Positions 60,205 to 64,000 of a stretch of 64,000 bases of DNA are shown here, in pieces. Position numbers and translations under genes: made by a program. The stretch's first letter is position 1. Each line of letters starts with the position of its first letter. The DNA lies in assembly GCF_035582795.1 (NCBI RefSeq), contig NC_134368.1, positions 31,308,501 through 31,372,500 of the forward strand. Reading direction: 5' to 3'. Under the pieces are notes generated by a model, which saw only the letters and a list, made by a program, of their open reading frames with translations, was not told the DNA's origin and did not search any database. The stretch is from Mycteria americana (Eukaryota > Chordata > Aves > Ciconiiformes > Ciconiidae).

Positions 60205-63200
60205 CTAAGGAGAAGGGAGGGAAAGGGAGATACGCTAAGTTGTGTTTAAATGTTGCGTACTTAAGGAAATTATCTGGTGCCGAGGAGTCACTCGGAGTAC
60301 AAACTGTGACAATCACGGTGGCCGATGAAATACGGACGCTTAACAAAACGGAAAAATGCCAGTCCCGTCATGTTACGCAGAATCAAAAAGAAGGAAAACT
60401 GTCTTCCAAATTAGCTGAATTACCACCTTACATGGAAAGACTACTGCTGGTCAAGAAAAAACAGAGTGCCACAGCCTTGCCTGTAGTCTCATGTATAAAT
60501 CGTTACTGCGGATGCAAGAAGACGGGAATAGCAGGTGGCTAATTAAGCCAGAGGCTACAGTCTATAATCTTCCCCTTGCCTCTGGTCAATGAAAGAGAGA
60601 CGGGTGAGGCCTGGTAGCTTCTCCAGGTCTGCTGGTGAAGTAAAAGGCACCTTACCCAGCCCTGCGCCCTGACAAATCTTCCCGGTCACCAGGGTGGTCC
60701 CACTGGGAGCACAGCGCTGTGGTCCTTCATGCAGGAGGCAGGGTCTGCCCTTCAGGTAGAGGCCAATGCAATCAATGAAGGGAGGGCAGCAGGCGGGAGT
60801 CGAACGCCTGGGGACTGTGGGAATCGAGTCCCCACGCGGTGCCCATACAGACCATTTACTACTTGAACTGCACCTGATGAATTGTTTTCAAATCCAGCCA
60901 TGGAGATGAAGTTTCCAGCTCTGCTATTCCAGCTCAGTTGAGACACTAAAATAGAGGGGTCATCGCCTTGATGGAGGAAGAGGTGCAAGATGTGGTGGGG
61001 GTCCCACTGGCCCCGCAGCCCTGCCAGAGACAAGGAGGGAGCGTGGGGCTCCCACCAAATGACTGAGCGCAGGTCCTCAGACCTCAGACCAAGGTTCTTG
61101 GGCCAGCCCGGGACTTCACCAGCTTGGAGAGCTCAAGGCTGGTGCTAAAATAATTCTGGAGGAAAATCCAAATCCTAAATCCTGACTGAACCTCTGCAGT
61201 GACAAAATCCTCTGTTTCTGGTGGAGACATGTAAATTCCCAGAAGAGCTGAAGATACAGAGTTGTGAGAGGCAAATTAAAAGCCTGCTTTGAAACAACTT
61301 ACTTGTGGTCCCAACTCTCTGCTCTAGATTCATCCTAGACAGCAAAGGCAGCACCACGCATGGCATTTCTTTCTTAAGACTTGTTAAAGAAAGTCACTTA
61401 AATGAAATTAAAGGTCACTGTGCTCTTCATGAGTCAGTATTTAATTAAAGCTATAAAATAACTGAAAAGACAGAGTGGCCCAAGGACACAGCACCTATGA
61501 CTTTTCTCTAGCACCACTTCTGCCCAGTGCCCACCCACTAGAACCTCATTTACTATAGTAAAAAAAAAATAATCTGCCTTTTAATCATAGTCTAATGAGC
61601 TTGGCCTACTTTCAGCTACTATTATCTCTTTCTTCATAGCAAAGGCTAACTGATGACTTTCATAAAAGTGCCCTGTAGGACGAACTCACAGAAATAGCTG
61701 CAGAAACCCTTAGGGAGAGAAAGCTCTTCGTAATATATGGCATGCACAAAAGGCAATGCATAATACATACAGTACACAACGCTAGTGGGTTAAGTGTCAG
61801 AAAAAGAAGTATTTCACTGAGCAGAGGCCTTGGAAGAGAAATGATTTATGGAAGCAGTTCCTGGGACAGAAAGATGAGATGAGGACAAGTCACAGAGCTC
61901 TCTATATCAGCTTCGGAGAAGCAGTTTAATTTCTCTTACGGTATAGGCTTTTTATGAGAGACAATTGAATTAAAAGCTTTTTTTAGCACTAAATTATGAT
62001 TTACCATCATTTACCTCATACTGCTTCTGACAACTTCCATCTTAAAGAGGGAAAAAACCCCAACCCAAACTGTATCATACTGATGCAGCTGTGTAAGGGC
62101 TTTGTATATGCTTTAAGGTTTGGATGGGAACGGCTGTGGCAGAAGTTATTTCTAAAACCTTTCACAAGAAAAAGGAGGTGTCTCAAGAGAAAATGCTCTT
62201 GCGGAAGAGAAGGTTGATCAACTATTTCAAAAGACCAACAAAAAGCTATTTTGGGCACCTATTCCGAGATGAGACTGCAACAATAATCACGTAAAACAGA
62301 AAAGAAGAGCTCTCCTGCCTCCACTGCAGCAGGCATTTTCCCATTCCTTCCCCCATCTGACCTCCTCATTAGCTTGAGCTGCTGCAAGCTGCACACCCCA
62401 CCAGCATCCCACACCCTGGCAGGATGCTCTCCTTTTTATTTCATAGGGAGCAGAAGCACAAAGGCCTCCCCCTCTTGCAGCATACCTAAACTTCTCCTAC
62501 ACAGCGTTTTGGGAGACCAGCTCCCCAGCATCCTTGACCTCTCCCACTTGCAGTGGGGTCGCATTTACTAATCCAGCCTATGACTGCTCAACAAAATAGT
62601 TAAAAATAGTCTAAAAAGCCAGCACAGCAAAACATACTCAAGGCAATGGCTTCAGGGTGAATTGTTTGCTGTTCTCAAAAGACAACGGCTGCCTTACAGA
62701 GATCCTGCAAAGATTCAGAATATGATAAGAGATGTTCCTACTTCACATTTTATTTTATTTTCCTCTGTTTTCACTATGCCAGTAAAGCTTCAGAAGTTGA
62801 TATTAGGGCACCAGCCTTGTGAACGGGTCCTCAAAAGAAGATCTTTTTTTATTTTTGGTGTGTTGCATGAAGATCAACAAGAAGATCAGGAGAGGCTCTG
62901 CCCAAAGATTCCCAGCTACATGGATTCAGTTGCTGCCTGGTGCCCATCTGCAACTTCGCTACTAAAGCCTTCCCTTTCTGTGGAAATCCTCACTCGCTGC
63001 TGCTGGCTGCACTGCAGACACCCGGTTAACAGCATCAATCCAACAGCAACGAACAGAAGACAGTTACTTTGAATGTAGAGAGGGCTGACACAGTTTAAGA
63101 TGTGGCTTACTGGAGAAGACAAGTTGTCATGACACAAAGCACAAGGCATATCTTTCTAACTCTGCCAGAAATAGTTAAAAGAGAACCAAAGCTCTTCAAG

Positions 63201-64000
63201 TAGGAGCATCGAAGCTATTTCTTAAGTAATTGCGGCAGGCAGAAACGAACACAAATCAAGCTCGCTTTCTTCAGGTTAACACAGTGTCCTTGAAGAAGAA
63301 AAAAAAGTCCCAAGCCCTCAAACTTGTAATAAAATCTGCAACAGCATCTCTTCACTTTCATTATTTTCCTTGTGCTGACACTGCTGTGATAACAGAAAAC
63401 AGAAGATGACTGTCTAAGTGGAATCATATTTATAGTGGCTCAGCTACATTTTTCCATATGGTTGGATTTGGCTCCCAGAAAAGAGAGATCCATAAAACAG
63501 CTACATGCCAGTACTAATTATCTCTCACTGTGATTATTAATCAGCCGCCTGATTTACAGCTGGAAGAGCGGGATACCTGATTAATGGAGGCCAGTCGGAA
63601 AGCGAACCCAATGCTGTCTGGTGGCCAAGGTGAACTACTGATTTATGGTCCTTCTTGGTCGCACTGGACAGTGAGTACATCCGTGCAGCCGTACGATACT
63701 GAAACAATTTGAAGGCCAAAACTGAGAGAGATAAACAGACATAAATAATGCGTGTTGTACAGTTCATGCCATTAGTGTCACTAGGTGCATACAGGAAATT
63801 CAGAAAATGGTTTCTTCTGTTTGCACAGCCTCTTTTATGAAGCAGAAATGTGCTGTCCTAAATATTGGCCGTATGTACGAACCACTGGGCAGTGAGAGGG
63901 CAGTGGCAGCTGCTGAAACTTCACCTGCGGCTACGATTCTGGCTGGCATTGAAGCCAGTGGCCACAGGGCAAGCCTTGTCCCGCACCCTGCTCCACACGT
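60205..64000 (-). other. LNX1: LNX1 intron (5' side), no supported exon
   Basis: 3.8 kb to the window end. None of the Cys/His spacing of the LNX1 RING finger is encoded on the - strand here. A hydrophobic N-terminus-like open stretch at 63537-63767 is discussed among the findings as a weak alternative first-exon candidate. No repeat family recognised. Confidence 0.7.

Noticed and set aside
60790..60832. tRNA B-box-like sequences (GTTCGACTCC on the - strand)
   Set aside because: No matching A box, acceptor stem or anticodon arm at the right spacing; probably chance.
60205..64000. LNX1 RING finger exons
   Set aside because: Searched on the - strand for the Cys/His spacing and known RING text; not present, so these exons are assumed to lie beyond the window.
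1..64000. CRISPR array, bacterial operon, rRNA or integrated phage
   Set aside because: No regularly spaced repeats, bacterial-type gene packing or rRNA sequence; the window is intron-rich vertebrate DNA.

Overview
The window looks like a neognath bird chromosome. It holds parts of two spliced vertebrate genes with long introns, and the repeats are CR1 LINEs and avian-type ERV LTRs. I see no bacterial or viral gene organisation. The species cannot be told from the sequence.

Layout. (1) Positions 1 to about 22,560, + strand: the 3' part of FIP1L1, a subunit of the CPSF pre-mRNA 3'-end processing complex. Six coding exons (5016-5042, 5615-5669, 7493-7548, 12938-13157, 21363-21500, 22234-22381) join in one open frame of about 213 residues ending in TAG, followed by a short 3'UTR with AATAAA at 22529. 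(2) About 22,700 to beyond 64,000, - strand: the 3' part of LNX1, the Numb-binding PDZ E3 ligase. Nine coding exons (60204 down to 23987) join in one open frame of 603 residues. They carry the Numb-binding region, the basic linker and all four PDZ domains. The RING exons are not present and must lie beyond 64,000. The two genes converge tail to tail, the FIP1L1-LNX1 order known from other vertebrates (the block that continues to CHIC2 and PDGFRA).

Between the exons: four CR1 fragments in FIP1L1 introns, one with a long reverse-transcriptase frame; two avian LTR remnants in the largest downstream LNX1 intron (a full-length solo-type LTR at 30009 and a 3' LTR end at 27050); and a - strand open stretch at 52345-53175 that reads as an L1/Tx1-like reverse transcriptase fossil, which is unusual for a bird. 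There are also small perfect inverted repeats, short tandem duplications and a CpG-rich patch in an LNX1 intron.

I found no obvious undescribed multi-gene system. The best leads are the L1-like fossil, the change of the Numb-binding NPAY motif to NPAF in LNX1, the tight FIP1L1/LNX1 convergence, the 27-nt FIP1L1 microexon, and coding-like - strand fragments at 9.1-11.7 kb that I could not identify. Exon calls rest on reading-frame continuity, splice consensus and remembered family sequence, not on an alignment.
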